Notes: a model not told the origin generated them from the sequence alone. 64,000 nt of DNA from Candidatus Kapaibacterium sp. (GCA_938084565.1 CALKEU010000006.1:25897-89896), one strand, 5' to 3'; positions 18,005-27,403 are shown, counted from the stretch's first letter. Translations and numbers: made by a program.

Positions 18005-21000
18005 CTACGGCAGTAATTCTACCTCGAGCGCCAACCCCTGGAGTTCGCGCTGCAAGACGCGGAAAGCCTCCGGAACATGTGGGGCCGGCGTCGGTTTTCC
18101 ATTGACTAGTGCCGCATAGAGCTCGGCACGTCCAGTGACATCATCGCTTTTGAGCGTCAACATCTCCTGCAGCGTAAAGGCAGCTCCATACCCTTCCAGC
18201 GCCCAGACTTCCATCTCGCCCAGACGCTGCCCTCCCATGCGAGAGCGCCCGCCCAGAGGCTGCTGCGTAATGAGCGCATACGGTCCCGTGGAGCGAGCAT
18301 GGATTTTGTCCTCCACCAGATGGACCAGCTTCATCATGTAGATGTAGCCAACCGTAACGCGCTCATGGAACGGCTCCCCTGTACGACCATCGTAGAGTAT
18401 GGTCTTGCCATCGGGTGGGAGCCCTGCTCTGCGGAGCCACTGCTGGATTTCCTCCCATGAGGCTCCGTCGAAGACGGGGCTTGCAAAGAAGACGCCCAAC
18501 TTTGCTGCCACCCATCCGAGAGCAGTCTCGAGCAACTGCCCCAGATTCATCCGCGAAGGCACCCCCAGAGGATTGAGCACGATATCGACCGGGGTCCCAT
18601 CGGGGAGGAAGGGCATATCTTCGATGGGGACAATCTTGGCCACAACGCCTTTGTTACCGTGGCGCCCCGCCATCTTGTCGCCGACTTGGATCTTGCGCTT
18701 CTGCGCAACATAGACCTTGGCCATCTTGAGGACCCCGGTGGGGAGCTCCTCGCCCGGTTCGAGCCGGGTTAGCTCAGCCCGGAAGTAGCGTTGAATGCTC
18801 TCCCGCTTGCGGTGGTAGTTCTCCAACAAGCGGCCGACAAGCTCCATAGTGCGCTCATCTTCGACCCATGGTTCGGGGCCAGCTTGCAGCTCGGCTGGCC
18901 GGAATTTGCCCTGTTCAAAGCGCTTGCGGAGATCCTCCGCGCTGAGCTTGGTTCCGGCACGGATGATCACACGCCCATTGCAATCCGTAATCCCCAAGCT
19001 ACGATGCCCCTCGAGGAGGATGCCTAGACGGCGGACACACTCAGCATCGAGCTGCTGGAGGCGTTCCTGCTCCTCCCGCTGCAGTTGCTCCCGACGGCGA
19101 CGCTCCTCTCGCGAGCGCACCTGACCATCCTCGTAGAAGCGGCGGCTGAACAACTTCGTATTGATCACCGTCCCGTAAAAGCCAGCCGGAACTCGCAGCG
19201 AGACATCTCGCACATCGCCAGCGCGCTCGCCGAAAATAGCCCGCAGCAGCTTCTCCTCCGGCGTTGGATCGGCCTCACCCTTCGGAGTAATCTTGCCGAC
19301 GAGAATATCCCCCTCCTTGACCGTAACGCCAACTCGCACTAAACCATTGTCGTCCAAGTTGCGAATCTCCTCCTCGCTGACATTGGGGATATCGCGGGTA
19401 AATTCCTCCTCTCCTCGCTTCGTATCACGCACCTGCGCGGTGAATTCCTCGATGTGGGTCGAGGTAAAGACATCGTCTCGGACGAGACGCTCCGAGATGA
19501 CAATTGCATCCTCAAAGTTGTATCCCCGCCACGGCATGAAGGCTACCAGCACATTGCGGCCCAATGCGAGCTCTCCCCCATGGGTAGCTGCTCCATCGGC
19601 CAGAGGCTGTCCCTTCCGCACTCGCTCCCCAACGCGGACGAGCGGACGCTGGTTGATACACGTATCCTGGTTGGTCCGCACGAACTTCTGGAGCCGATAC
19701 GTCACCACGGGCTCCTCGTCGAAGCTGACTAGCTTTTCCTCCTCTGTTCGCGTATCGTCGTAGCGGACGCGGATACAGTCAGCGCTGACGTATTCGACCA
19801 CCCCATCGCCCTCTGCCAACAGAAGCGCCCGAGCATCTCGGGCAACGCGCTCCTCCATTCCTGTCCCCACAAGCGGGGCTTCCGGACGGATGAGAGGGAC
19901 AGCCTGCCGCTGCATGTTAGATCCCATAAGGGCACGATTGGCGTCATCGTGCTCGAGGAACGGGATGAGCGAAGCCGAAGGGCTAACAATCTGATCGGTA
20001 GCCACATCGATATAGTCGACCTCCTCCGGTGCGACCAGGACGAAGTCCCCGGACCGACGCGCCCGCACTCGCGGTACGGCAATCCGCCCCTGCTCGTCGA
20101 CAGGGGTTGTTGCCGGTGCAATGACCTTCTCCTCCTCCTCGTCGGCCGTCAAGTATACAATCTGATCGGTGACACGCCCGTTGATCACCCGCCGATAGGG
20201 TGTCTCGATGAAGCCGTATCGGTTGATGCGAGAATGGAGCGCCAGCGACGAAATCAACCCAATGTTGGGTCCCTCAGGTGTCTCGATCGGGCAGAGGCGG
20301 CCGTAGTGCGTATAGTGCACGTCCCGCACTTCGAAGCCTGCGCGCTCACGACTCAAACCGCCCGGTCCGAGAGCCGAGACACGCCGTTTGTGCGTCAGCT
20401 CGGCCAACGGGTTTGTCTGGTCCATAAACTGCGATAGCTGGTTTGTGCCGAAAAACTGATTGAGCACGCTGTTGATTGTGCGGGCATTGATGAGGTCTTC
20501 CGGTACCAAGCGTTCCTCACCGCTGAAGACGCTCAACCGATCCCGAATCGTTCTGGCCAACCGTGTCATACCCAGCAGCATCTGGGCCGTCAGTTGTTCG
20601 CCGACGGTTCGTACACGGCGGTTGGCCAGGTGGTCTTGATCGTCGATGTCCCGTTTGCCTTCGCGCACTTCTAGGAGTAGGCGGATCGTGGTGACGATGT
20701 CTTCCAATGTCAGATGGGTCACCTCCAGTGGAATGTTCAAACCGAGCTTCGTGTTGAGACGGAAACGCCCTACTGTGTCCAGCTCGTAGCGCTTCGGCGT
20801 GAAAAAGAGGCGCTCAAGTAGCTGGACAGCTGTCTCCAGATCGGGAGCTTCGCTGGAACGCATCTGACGGTAGATCAGCTCGAGCGCCTCCTCACGGCTG
20901 CGGGTGGTGTCTTTAGCGAAGGTGCGGACCAGCACGGGCTCGTTGTCCAGATCAGTATGCACAAACATGCGCACAGGGGTAATCGAGGTTTGCTGGAGTT

Positions 21001-21922
21001 GCCGAAGCAACTCCTCCGTGAGGATCTCGCCACGGCGGGCCAGAATTTCGCCCGTGCTCAGATCGATGACTTCACTGGCAATACGCCGGCCTAGATAGGC
21101 AGGCAGTTCAGCTGGAGCAACAACGCGAGAGAGCCCAAAGAGGTCATCGATCTCTGCATCACTTGAGAAGCCCAAAGCCCGCAAGAAGGTAGTCACCGGG
21201 AACTTCTTCTTGCGGTCGACGTAAGCATACATGACATCGTTGATGTCGATGATGAATTCCAGCCACACCCCGCGCAGCGGGATAATGCGAGCTGCATAGA
21301 TGGACAGTCCACTGGGGTGGGCAATCTGGTCGAAGAAGACCCCCGGAGAACGGTGGATTTGGCAGACAACAACGCGTTCGGAGCCATTGATGATAAATGT
21401 ACCCCGGTCCGTCATGGCCGGGATATTCCCAAAGTAGACGTCCTGCTCGATAGGCTCAATGTAGTCTTCCGACTCCGGGGGGACCTTGCTTGAGAGGCGC
21501 AGCCGGGCTTTCAAGCGTTTGGCGTATGTCAGCTCTCGCTCCCGGCATTCCTGTTCGCTATACCGGGGCTCCTCGAGCCAGTAGAAGAGAAACTCCAGCT
21601 GGTAGATGCCCGTTGCGTCTTCGATGGGAAAGGTACTCAAGAACACCTCCTGCAGCCCAACCCGCCGCCGTTCCTGGGGCGGGACATCTTCCTGGAGGAA
21701 CTCCCGGTAGGAGTCCAGCTGAACCTGGAGCAAATCGGGATACTCCGGCTGCCACCGGGTCCGCGCAAAGCTAATGCGGTGGCGATGTGTCGGTTGACCA
21801 TCGGGAGCAACCACCTGTGGCACACCGCTGTCCGTCCCTTCTCTCTGGACAGCGGAAGCCGTGGAATGCCTTTCGCGATTGCCCTCAGAAACGCTCTGCT
21901 GTGTCTTCTTCCGGCTTGCCAT
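18005..21922 (-). CDS. rpoB: DNA-directed RNA polymerase subunit beta
   Basis: Second large subunit of RNA polymerase, 1305 residues. The rifampicin-pocket region is recognisable as FFGTNQLSQFMDQTNPLAEL followed by HKRRVSALGPGGLSRERAGF, with the residues usually mutated in resistance in their sensitive state. ETPEGPNIGLI and GDKMAGRHGNKGVV are also intact. The first 45 residues are a hydrophilic extension rich in Ser, Gln and Arg ahead of the conserved core, so a later start is possible. A 150-base gap with a hairpin separates it from rplL. Confidence 0.99.
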   Translation of the reverse strand: MASRKKTQQSVSEGNRERHSTASAVQREGTDSGVPQVVAPDGQPTHRHRISFARTRWQPEYPDLLQVQLDSYREFLQEDVPPQERRRVGLQEVFLSTFPIEDATGIYQLEFLFYWLEEPRYSEQECRERELTYAKRLKARLRLSSKVPPESEDYIEPIEQDVYFGNIPAMTDRGTFIINGSERVVVCQIHRSPGVFFDQIAHPSGLSIYAARIIPLRGVWLEFIIDINDVMYAYVDRKKKFPVTTFLRALGFSSDAEIDDLFGLSRVVAPAELPAYLGRRIASEVIDLSTGEILARRGEILTEELLRQLQQTSITPVRMFVHTDLDNEPVLVRTFAKDTTRSREEALELIYRQMRSSEAPDLETAVQLLERLFFTPKRYELDTVGRFRLNTKLGLNIPLEVTHLTLEDIVTTIRLLLEVREGKRDIDDQDHLANRRVRTVGEQLTAQMLLGMTRLARTIRDRLSVFSGEERLVPEDLINARTINSVLNQFFGTNQLSQFMDQTNPLAELTHKRRVSALGPGGLSRERAGFEVRDVHYTHYGRLCPIETPEGPNIGLISSLALHSRINRYGFIETPYRRVINGRVTDQIVYLTADEEEEKVIAPATTPVDEQGRIAVPRVRARRSGDFVLVAPEEVDYIDVATDQIVSPSASLIPFLEHDDANRALMGSNMQRQAVPLIRPEAPLVGTGMEERVARDARALLLAEGDGVVEYVSADCIRVRYDDTRTEEEKLVSFDEEPVVTYRLQKFVRTNQDTCINQRPLVRVGERVRKGQPLADGAATHGGELALGRNVLVAFMPWRGYNFEDAIVISERLVRDDVFTSTHIEEFTAQVRDTKRGEEEFTRDIPNVSEEEIRNLDDNGLVRVGVTVKEGDILVGKITPKGEADPTPEEKLLRAIFGERAGDVRDVSLRVPAGFYGTVINTKLFSRRFYEDGQVRSREERRRREQLQREEQERLQQLDAECVRRLGILLEGHRSLGITDCNGRVIIRAGTKLSAEDLRKRFEQGKFRPAELQAGPEPWVEDERTMELVGRLLENYHRKRESIQRYFRAELTRLEPGEELPTGVLKMAKVYVAQKRKIQVGDKMAGRHGNKGVVAKIVPIEDMPFLPDGTPVDIVLNPLGVPSRMNLGQLLETALGWVAAKLGVFFASPVFDGASWEEIQQWLRRAGLPPDGKTILYDGRTGEPFHERVTVGYIYMMKLVHLVEDKIHARSTGPYALITQQPLGGRSRMGGQRLGEMEVWALEGYGAAFTLQEMLTLKSDDVTGRAELYAALVNGKPTPAPHVPEAFRVLQRELQGLALEVELLP

Positions 21923-21960
21923 AGCGTGGCAGATCCTCTACTGAAACCTCTCCAGCTTTA

Positions 21961-21996
21961 CAGACGGCAGCAATCCCCTCTGCCGCTGCTGGTCTG
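21961..21996 (-). other. Hairpin between rplL and rpoB
   Basis: The 150-base rplL-rpoB spacer contains an imperfect inverted repeat with arms CAGAC-GCAGC and GCTGC-GTCTG. In other bacteria this spacer carries an attenuator and RNase III processing site that sets the ratio of ribosomal protein to polymerase; the same role is inferred here from position only. Confidence 0.35.
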
Positions 21997-22072
21997 CGGC
22001 ACGAGGGCTTCCGACTGCGTTGTCATGCTGTGGAGACAGAACATGAATGGCGGATGGTCGGCCCCACCGATG

Positions 22073-22462
22073 TCACTTAATTGTGACCTTGGCACCAACC
22101 TCTTCCAGCTTTTTCTTGATCGTCTCAGCCTCTTCCTTCGAGACCCCCTCCTTGAGTACCTTAGGGGCAGCCTCGACGACATCTTTGGCTTCCTTGAGCC
22201 CGAGGCCGGTGAGCTCGCGGACCACTTTGATGACGTTGAGCTTGTTCGGGCCGATTTCGGTCAATTCAACGTCGAATTCTGTCTTCTCTTCCACTGCTGG
22301 GGCAGCTGCTGCAGGGGAAGCAGCTCCAGCCACGGCTGCTACGGCAACGGGTGCCGCAGCCGTTACACCGAAGCGCTCTTCTAGCGCCTTCTTCAGCTCG
22401 GCTGCTTCCAGAAGGGTCAGCTTGCTAATCTTTTCGACCAGTTCCTCGACGATGCTGGACAT
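22073..22462 (-). CDS. rplL: 50S ribosomal protein L7/L12
   Basis: Stalk protein of the large subunit that recruits translational GTPases, 129 residues. The N-terminal dimerisation domain ([20 protein letters not shown]) is followed by the flexible Ala/Pro/Val hinge at about 35-55. The globular C-terminal domain carries [20 protein letters not shown] and ends GAKVTIK. Position and sequence agree. It lies 29 bases after rplJ. Confidence 0.98.
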   Translation of the reverse strand: MSSIVEELVEKISKLTLLEAAELKKALEERFGVTAAAPVAVAAVAGAASPAAAAPAVEEKTEFDVELTEIGPNKLNVIKVVRELTGLGLKEAKDVVEAAPKVLKEGVSKEEAETIKKKLEEVGAKVTIK

Positions 22463-22491
22463 GGGTTGTTCGGCTCAGCTGCTGGTGGAAC

Positions 22492-23025
22492 TTACTCTGA
22501 CACACCGCTCTGTTTTCGAGCAACTTCTTCGATGAGGACGAGGAGCTCTCGCAGCAGAGCAGCCGTGGCACCAGCAATGCCAGCCGCAGGAGCCTGTAGA
22601 CTCGCTACAATGCCGGCCATGAGCTCTTCTCGGCTCGGCAGCGCAGCCAGCTGCTCCAGCTGTGCTCCGCTGAAGTACTGCCCCTCTACGACAGCTCCCT
22701 TGAAACGCGGCTTCTCAGTGCGCTTGATGAAGTCCCGCAAGAGACGAGCTGGGGCAACAGCGTCAGTATAGCTCAGCACCAACCCCGTCTGCCCAACCAG
22801 ATGGGCCTCCAGCTGTTCATACCCCTTGAGCTCTCGGAGAGCACGCCGAATGAGAGTGTTCTTGGCAATCTTATACTCGATCCCCTTCGGACGCAACTCT
22901 CGCCGCAGTGCGCGGGAATCCTCCACCGTCATGCCGACGAAGTCCACCAAATAGACGCCGCAAGCGTTCTGGAGCTTCCTGCGGAGCTCCTCAACAATTT
23001 CTGCTTTACGTTGCCGTGTCAGCAT
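22492..23025 (-). CDS. rplJ: 50S ribosomal protein L10
   Basis: Anchors the L7/L12 stalk to 23S rRNA; 177 residues. The N-terminal RNA-binding domain shows YLVDFVGMTVEDSRALRREL and KIAKNTLIRRAL, and the C-terminal helix that binds L7/L12 dimers covers about 150-177. L10 commonly regulates the rplJ-rplL unit by binding its own leader; the rplA-rplJ spacer is only 56 bases, and I could not trace such a leader structure. Confidence 0.98.
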   Translation of the reverse strand: MLTRQRKAEIVEELRRKLQNACGVYLVDFVGMTVEDSRALRRELRPKGIEYKIAKNTLIRRALRELKGYEQLEAHLVGQTGLVLSYTDAVAPARLLRDFIKRTEKPRFKGAVVEGQYFSGAQLEQLAALPSREELMAGIVASLQAPAAGIAGATAALLRELLVLIEEVARKQSGVSE

Positions 23026-23081
23026 GGACTCTCTCGCTCAATCCCACCCATCCACGCTCACTGGACAGCATGCGCACAGAG

Positions 23082-23798
23082 TTAGTCGCGCGCCCGTAAC
23101 AGCGATTGCTCGCTAATCGGCACGCTCGGCCCCATCGTCGAGGTCAGATAGATGCTCCGGATGTATTTCCCCTTGGCTGCCGGAGGTTTAGCCCGTAGGA
23201 GACTCTCGATGACGGCACGAACGTTGTCTACCAACTGCTCCGGCGCAAAGGATGCCTTGCCAACGGCAACGTGGATGTTTCCTCCCTTGTCCACGCGATA
23301 CTCGACCCGCCCGGCTTTCGCTTCACGGACGGCCGTGGCAACATCGAAGGTCACGGTTCCACTCTTCGGGTTCGGCATCAGCCCCCGCGGGCCGAGAATA
23401 CGCCCGAGTTTGCCCACCTCGCCCATAACATCCGGAGTCGCAATAGCCACATCGAACTCAAGCCATCCGGACTGGATCCGCTCAATATACTCCTGCAAGC
23501 CAGCATAGTCAGCGCCCGCCTGCAGGGCTTCTTGATCTTTCGGCGGCTTTGCAAAGACGAGCACACGCACCGTCTTGCCTGTGCCATGTGGCAAAACGAC
23601 GGCGCCGCGCACCATCTGATCTGCCTTCCTCGGGTCCACGCCGAGCCGGACAGCTAGCTCGATCGTTTCATCGAACTTCGCCGTTGCTACCTTCTTCAGT
23701 GCCTCGACCGCCTTCTCAACCGGCACGGGACCCTCCGTTCCGAGAAGTCGCTGCAATGTTTCAACCGCTGCACGGTACCGCTTGCTTCGCTTACGCAT
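23082..23798 (-). CDS. rplA: 50S ribosomal protein L1
   Basis: Forms the mobile L1 stalk of the 50S subunit and, in studied bacteria, represses its own operon by binding mRNA. The 238-residue protein has the signature [18 protein letters not shown] (about 130-147) and the start [15 protein letters not shown]. It begins 6 bases after rplK, as usual. All parts of the two-domain fold are present and the length is normal. Confidence 0.98.
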   Translation of the reverse strand: MRKRSKRYRAAVETLQRLLGTEGPVPVEKAVEALKKVATAKFDETIELAVRLGVDPRKADQMVRGAVVLPHGTGKTVRVLVFAKPPKDQEALQAGADYAGLQEYIERIQSGWLEFDVAIATPDVMGEVGKLGRILGPRGLMPNPKSGTVTFDVATAVREAKAGRVEYRVDKGGNIHVAVGKASFAPEQLVDNVRAVIESLLRAKPPAAKGKYIRSIYLTSTMGPSVPISEQSLLRARD

Positions 23799-23804
23799 CC
23801 TCGC

Positions 23805-24230
23805 TCACCCTTCGATGACAATCCCCATGCTCCGCGCTGTGCCCTCGAGCATCCGAACTGCGCTCTCGAGCGAATCACAGTTGAGATCCTCCATCTTCTG
23901 CCGTGCAATCTCTTCAAGCTGCGCCCGCGTGACCTTCCCTACTTTGACCCGGTTAGGCTCTGCCGACCCCTTCTCAATGCCGGCTGCCTTCATGAGGAGG
24001 ACAGAAGCTGGGGGAGACTTGACGACGAAGGTGAAACTCTTGTCCGAGTAGTATGTCACCACTACCGGCACAAGCATCCCGGCCATCTTGGCTGTTCGGG
24101 CATTGAATTGCTTGACGAATTCCACCCCATTGAGCCCCCTCTGTCCGAAGGCCGGCCCAACCGGGGGCGCCATCGTAGCCTCACCTGCCTTCAGCAAGAG
24201 CTTGAACGTCCCGAGAACTTTCCGTGCCAT
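23805..24230 (-). CDS. rplK: 50S ribosomal protein L11
   Basis: Binds the GTPase-associated centre of 23S rRNA; 141 residues, the normal length. [20 protein letters not shown] near the N-terminus contains the linker prolines that form part of the thiostrepton site, and the C-terminal half has the usual RNA-binding domain ending [14 protein letters not shown] sequence lies 9 bases before the start codon, so Shine-Dalgarno initiation is probably used here. Confidence 0.98.
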   Translation of the reverse strand: MARKVLGTFKLLLKAGEATMAPPVGPAFGQRGLNGVEFVKQFNARTAKMAGMLVPVVVTYYSDKSFTFVVKSPPASVLLMKAAGIEKGSAEPNRVKVGKVTRAQLEEIARQKMEDLNCDSLESAVRMLEGTARSMGIVIEG

Positions 24231-24295
24231 TGTAGCTTGCTCCTGCGCTGCAGTCGTCTGTTGACGAAGTGGCAGACATCTTCAGTGTAAGCGCG

Positions 24296-24883
24296 CTATG
24301 TCCCCGGGGACTGAAGCGCTAACTCCACTTGGCTGATATCGAGCTCGACCGGGGTTTTGCGGCCGAGAATGCCAACCTCAACTTTGAGCTTTTGCCGCTC
24401 CAGATTGACCTCTTTGACTACCCCGACGAAATTGGCAAAGGGCCCATCGATGATGCGGACGGGATCCCCTACGCTGAACTGCGCCTCGATGGTGGCTGTG
24501 TGCTTCCGCTCTTCAATGCGGGCAACAATCCGCTCAACCTCCTCCGGGCGCAGAGGCACCGGCTGTGTGCGCGTACCGGCAAATCCCACCACCCCTGGCA
24601 CCCCTTCGATGAGCTGCTTGAGCTTCCGATCTAATGCCGCCTCAACGAGGATATAGCCGGGGAGGAAGCTCCGCTTACGCGTCCGCCGCTTTCCCGAGCG
24701 GATCTCGAAGACGGTCTCTTCAGGTACGACAATAGCACGGACGCGCTCCCCAAGTCCCTGTAACTGCAGCTCCCGTTCGAGGCGCTGCTTGACACGATTT
24801 TCCTGGCCGCTGGCCGTGTAGAGAGCGTACCAGCGAAACACGGGCTCGGTCTGCTCGGCTCTCTGCTGGATCTTCTCTGACAT
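24296..24883 (-). CDS. nusG: Transcription antitermination/elongation factor NusG
   Basis: NusG binds RNA polymerase and couples it to Rho or the ribosome. The 195-residue protein has the NGN domain beginning [20 protein letters not shown], with [10 protein letters not shown], and a C-terminal KOW domain with [18 protein letters not shown]. The ATG at 24883 (MSEKIQQ) is preferred; the frame is open 19 codons further up but that stretch runs into the secE gene region and is not conserved. It follows secE by 13 bases. Confidence 0.97.
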   Translation of the reverse strand: MSEKIQQRAEQTEPVFRWYALYTASGQENRVKQRLERELQLQGLGERVRAIVVPEETVFEIRSGKRRTRKRSFLPGYILVEAALDRKLKQLIEGVPGVVGFAGTRTQPVPLRPEEVERIVARIEERKHTATIEAQFSVGDPVRIIDGPFANFVGVVKEVNLERQKLKVEVGILGRKTPVELDISQVELALQSPGT

Positions 24884-24896
24884 GGTGGATGAGCCT

Positions 24897-25079
24897 TCAG
24901 AAGATGAAGCGCAACACGGCGGTGATGGCTGTATCGACAATCCAGGTAAAGGCTGCTAAGAGGAGGCAGGTGACGACCACGACAACGGTCGACTCCCGCA
25001 GTTGTTCGCGCGTCGGCCAACTGACCTTCTGCATCTCGCGAACAACGTCCTGCCCAAAGGCCTTGAGCCTGCCAATCAT
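24897..25079 (-). CDS. secE: Preprotein translocase subunit SecE
   Basis: Small essential clamp of the SecYEG channel. The 60-residue single-span form has the conserved amphipathic segment EMQKVSWPTREQLRESTVVV followed by one membrane helix. GGAAGG is found 7-8 bases before the ATG. It lies 30 bases downstream of tRNA-Trp and upstream of nusG, the standard neighbour. This short version is typical of most bacteria outside the Gammaproteobacteria. Confidence 0.97.
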   Translation of the reverse strand: MIGRLKAFGQDVVREMQKVSWPTREQLRESTVVVVVTCLLLAAFTWIVDTAITAVLRFIF

Positions 25080-25109
25080 CGGTTATCCCTTCCGCCATAC
25101 CAAAACGTG

Positions 25110-25182
25110 CACGGGTGGAGGGACTCGAACCCCCAACCTGCGGTTTTGGAGACCGCTGCTCTACCACTTGAGCTACACCCGT
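25110..25182 (-). tRNA. tRNA-Trp (CCA)
   Basis: Cloverleaf read by eye on the minus strand: acceptor ACGGGTG/CACCCGT, D arm GCTC, anticodon arm GCGGT-CTCCAAA-ACCGC giving anticodon CCA, T loop TTCGAGT, discriminator G. No 3' CCA is encoded. It is the last tRNA before secE, with 1 base between it and tRNA-Thr. Confidence 0.95.
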
Positions 25183-25183
25183 G

Positions 25184-25255
25184 AGCTGATGGCCGGATTT
25201 GAACCGGCGACCCCGTCCTTACCAAGGACGTGCTCTACCACTGAGCTACATCAGC
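25184..25255 (-). tRNA. tRNA-Thr (GGT)
   Basis: Acceptor GCTGATG/CATCAGC, D arm GCTC, anticodon arm CGTCC-TTGGTAA-GGACG with anticodon GGT, T loop TTCAAAT, discriminator T. No encoded CCA. One base separates it from the genes on each side, so the cluster must be processed from one transcript. Confidence 0.95.
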
Positions 25256-25256
25256 G

Positions 25257-25329
25257 AGCGGGAGACGGGGCTCGAACCCGCGACCCTCGGCTTGGGAAGC
25301 CGATGCTCTACCAACTGAGCTACTCCCGC
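25257..25329 (-). tRNA. tRNA-Gly (CCC), copy 1
   Basis: Acceptor GCGGGAG/CTCCCGC, anticodon arm TCGGC-TTCCCAA-GCCGA with anticodon CCC, discriminator T as expected for glycine. It differs from copy 2 by one base in the T loop (position 60, C instead of T). It is the last unit of an 80-base tandem array. Confidence 0.95.
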
Positions 25330-25336
25330 ACTCGAG

Positions 25337-25409
25337 AGCGGGAGACGGGACTCGAACCCGCGACCCCGAGCTTGGAAGGCTCGCGCTCTACCAACTGAGC
25401 TACTCCCGC
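25337..25409 (-). tRNA. tRNA-Gly (TCC)
   Basis: The body is identical to the flanking tRNA-Gly genes in acceptor, D and T stems, but the anticodon arm is CGAGC-CTTCCAA-GCTCG with anticodon TCC, which reads GGA and GGG. Seven-base linkers (ACTCGAG on the plus strand) join it to its neighbours. Confidence 0.95.
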
Positions 25410-25416
25410 ACTCGAG

Positions 25417-25489
25417 AGCGGGAGACGGGACTCGAACCCGCGACCCTCGGCTTGGGAAGCCGATGCTCTACCAACTGAGCTACTCCCGC
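25417..25489 (-). tRNA. tRNA-Gly (CCC), copy 2
   Basis: Same structure as copy 1 with anticodon CCC. It lies next to tRNA-Tyr and is the first of the three glycine genes transcribed. No tRNA-Gly (GCC), needed for GGC/GGT codons, occurs in this cluster. Confidence 0.95.
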
Positions 25490-25496
25490 TTCCCGG

Positions 25497-25580
25497 TGGG
25501 CAGGGGAGGATTCGAACCTCCGAAGGCGTCCCGCCAGCAGATTTACAGTCTGCCCCGTTTGTCCACTTCGGTACCTGCCC
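25497..25580 (-). tRNA. tRNA-Tyr (GTA)
   Basis: A class II tRNA of 84 bases: acceptor GGGCAGG/CCTGCCC, anticodon arm GCAGA-CTGTAAA-TCTGC with anticodon GTA, long variable arm (GGCGGGACGCC region), T loop TTCGAAT, discriminator A. It is the first gene of the tRNA-secE-rpo run; its promoter element ends 9 bases upstream. Confidence 0.96.
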
Positions 25581-25589
25581 ATAGGCATG

Positions 25590-25597
25590 CAAATATA
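25590..25597 (-). promoter_or_regulatory. Putative promoter of the tRNA-secE-rpo run (TATATTTG)
   Basis: On the minus strand TATATTTGC matches TAnnTTTG exactly. It ends 9 bases before the mature tRNA-Tyr, so transcription would start almost at the tRNA 5' end. There is no clear TTG at -33. Confidence 0.6.
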
Positions 25598-25627
25598 CCA
25601 ACTTCGTCGCCTTCCCGGCACCACTCC

Positions 25628-26740
25628 TCAGGAGAGCTCAACAACCTCCCCTGCTCGTACCCAGGCGACAAATTCGTCGAAGAGCGTATGCGCATCGTGG
25701 GGGCCCGGGGCCGCCTCCGGGTGGTACTGCACTGCCATGATGGGAAATTCTCGATGGCGCATCCCCTCAAGGGTGCCGTCATTGAGATTGATGTGCGTGA
25801 TCTCAACCTCTGGCGGAAGTGTCGCCGGATCAACCGCAAACCCGTGGTTCTGCGAGGTAATCTCCACCGCCCCTGTCCGGAGGTTACGCACCGGATGGTT
25901 GGCCCCATGGTGTCCGAACTTGAGCTTGTATGTCCGCCCCCCAAGGGCTAACCCCAAGAGCTGGTGACCGAGGCAAATACCCAAAATCGGCACCCCAGAC
26001 TTCAGCAATGTGCGCACCTGTTCTACAGCGTAGCCAATTGCAGCTGGATCTCCCGGCCCGTTTGATAGAACAATGCCGTCCGGTTCCATTGCCACGATCT
26101 CTTCAGCCGGGGTACGGGCGGGGAGAACTCGCACGCGGCAGCCACGCTGTGCCAGATGCCGCAGAATGCTGCGCTTAACCCCGTAGTCGACAACCACCAC
26201 GAGCGGACCCGCAGTGCTCTCCGCCGGGGCAGACCACCAGTACGGAGCCGCTGTCGTTACCCGATCGGTTAAGTCCAAACCTTCCATAAGCGGTAGCTGG
26301 CGGGCGCGCTCGACGAGCTCTTCAGGAGGAGCAAGTGCCGAAATGACTCCCCGCATCGCCCCGCGATCCCGGATCATTCGCACTACCATCCGGGTATCGA
26401 CCCCTTCAATGCCAATGACTCCCTGCTGCGCCAAATACTCCGCCAGCCCCATCCGCGCACGCCAGTTGGAGTAGATACGTGAACATTCGTGCACCACAAT
26501 GCCCTCCACCTGCACGCGGTCGGACTCCCCGTCTTCGAGCGTAATGCCATAGTTGCCGATGTGAGGATAGGTGAAAGTGACAATCTGCCCACAGTAGCTC
26601 GGATCGGTCACAATTTCCTCATACCCCGTCATGGCGGTGTTAAAGACCACCTCACCCGCTGCCTCTCGCTCGACGGCTCCAAAGGCAAAGCCCGGAAAGA
26701 CAGCCCCGTTTTCAAGTGCCAGGTATGCTCGTACCCGCAT
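25628..26740 (-). CDS. carA: Carbamoyl-phosphate synthase small subunit
   Basis: Glutaminase subunit that feeds ammonia to CarB for carbamoyl phosphate, used in arginine and pyrimidine synthesis. The 370-residue protein starts [17 protein letters not shown] and ends after a class I glutamine amidotransferase domain: [15 protein letters not shown] with nucleophile Cys256, and the [10 protein letters not shown] catalytic His-Glu pair. The interdomain LSNGPGDP is intact. A longer frame extends upstream but it runs antisense through the HNH gene and lacks CarA features, so I chose 26740. No carB lies in the window. Confidence 0.97.
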   Translation of the reverse strand: MRVRAYLALENGAVFPGFAFGAVEREAAGEVVFNTAMTGYEEIVTDPSYCGQIVTFTYPHIGNYGITLEDGESDRVQVEGIVVHECSRIYSNWRARMGLAEYLAQQGVIGIEGVDTRMVVRMIRDRGAMRGVISALAPPEELVERARQLPLMEGLDLTDRVTTAAPYWWSAPAESTAGPLVVVVDYGVKRSILRHLAQRGCRVRVLPARTPAEEIVAMEPDGIVLSNGPGDPAAIGYAVEQVRTLLKSGVPILGICLGHQLLGLALGGRTYKLKFGHHGANHPVRNLRTGAVEITSQNHGFAVDPATLPPEVEITHINLNDGTLEGMRHREFPIMAVQYHPEAAPGPHDAHTLFDEFVAWVRAGEVVELS

Positions 26741-26803
26741 CACTTCCCCACGCCATTGGCGGGAACGCAAGTTAACGAAACTGCGTAATTTGCCCTCCCC
26801 GGG

Positions 26804-27403
26804 ATGTCCATCAAGCTCGTGTGGGCAAAAACCTTCGCTGTGCGCTTCCATCCTATAGCCAATGGGCACCCAGTGCCTGGGGTGCTGAGCTTCAACCCGC
26901 TGAGCAAGAAGGTGCTCGTGCTCAACCGGGGGTATGAACCTATTAGCATCTGCTCGGTCAAGAAGGCCGTCCTCCTTCTGGTGCTGGCGAAGGCCGAAAT
27001 TGTCGAAGTCCGGCAGGGCTTGGTCCTGCGAAGTGTCTCGGCGGCATATCCGCTGCCGAGCGTCATTCGGCTCACCACGTATGTCCGCGTGCCTTACAAG
27101 CAGGTAGAGCTGACACGGCGCAACATCATGCGTCGTGACAGCTTTCAGTGCCAGTACTGTGGGACAACGACAGAACCCTTGACCGTCGATCACGTCATTC
27201 CACGCTCCCGCGGCGGAGCCGATACGTGGGAGAATCTCGTCTGCGCCTGTATCCGGTGCAACAACCTCAAGGGGGATCGCACCCCGGAAGAAGCAGGGAT
27301 GCGGCTATTGCGTCTCCCACGGCGCCCCCACCCGATCCTCTTCCTCAAGCAATTCGTCGGGCAGCTGGAAGAGGAGTGGCGCCCCTATCTCTTCATGGAT
27401 TAA
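26804..27403 (+). CDS. HNH endonuclease family protein
   Basis: A 199-residue protein with a beta-rich N-terminal half ([20 protein letters not shown]) and a C-terminal HNH domain. The zinc knuckle is CQYCGTTTE plus CIRCNN, enclosing the metal-finger core [20 protein letters not shown]. This architecture is a widespread stand-alone HNH family in Chlorobi, Bacteroidetes and Cyanobacteria; the cellular role is not known. The start may be the GTG some 24 codons later (before [10 protein letters not shown]), since the first residues look unlike the family. It is divergent from carA with 63 bases between. Confidence 0.88.
   Translation: MSIKLVWAKTFAVRFHPIANGHPVPGVLSFNPLSKKVLVLNRGYEPISICSVKKAVLLLVLAKAEIVEVRQGLVLRSVSAAYPLPSVIRLTTYVRVPYKQVELTRRNIMRRDSFQCQYCGTTTEPLTVDHVIPRSRGGADTWENLVCACIRCNNLKGDRTPEEAGMRLLRLPRRPHPILFLKQFVGQLEEEWRPYLFMD

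Larger units (their letters stand above)
25258..25489 (-). repeat. Tandem 80-bp array of three tRNA-Gly genes
   Basis: Three units start exactly 80 bases apart (25257/25337/25417) and share identical acceptor, D and T stems and identical 7-base linkers. They differ only in the anticodon arm of the middle unit and one T-loop base. This points to recent tandem duplication or continuing gene conversion. Confidence 0.85.

Noticed and set aside
21923..22072. An unannotated small gene between rplL and rpoB
   Set aside because: Only short frames without a start/motif; the spacer fits a regulatory hairpin region.
25110..25580. A CRISPR-like repeat array, because of the regularly spaced identical segments
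   Set aside because: Each unit folds into a complete tRNA-Gly with the correct discriminator and T loop; the period is that of the tRNA plus a linker.
26741..27193. N-terminal extension of carA of about 150 residues
   Set aside because: It runs antisense through the HNH gene, lacks CarA features, and the conserved start MRVRAYLAL lies at 26740.
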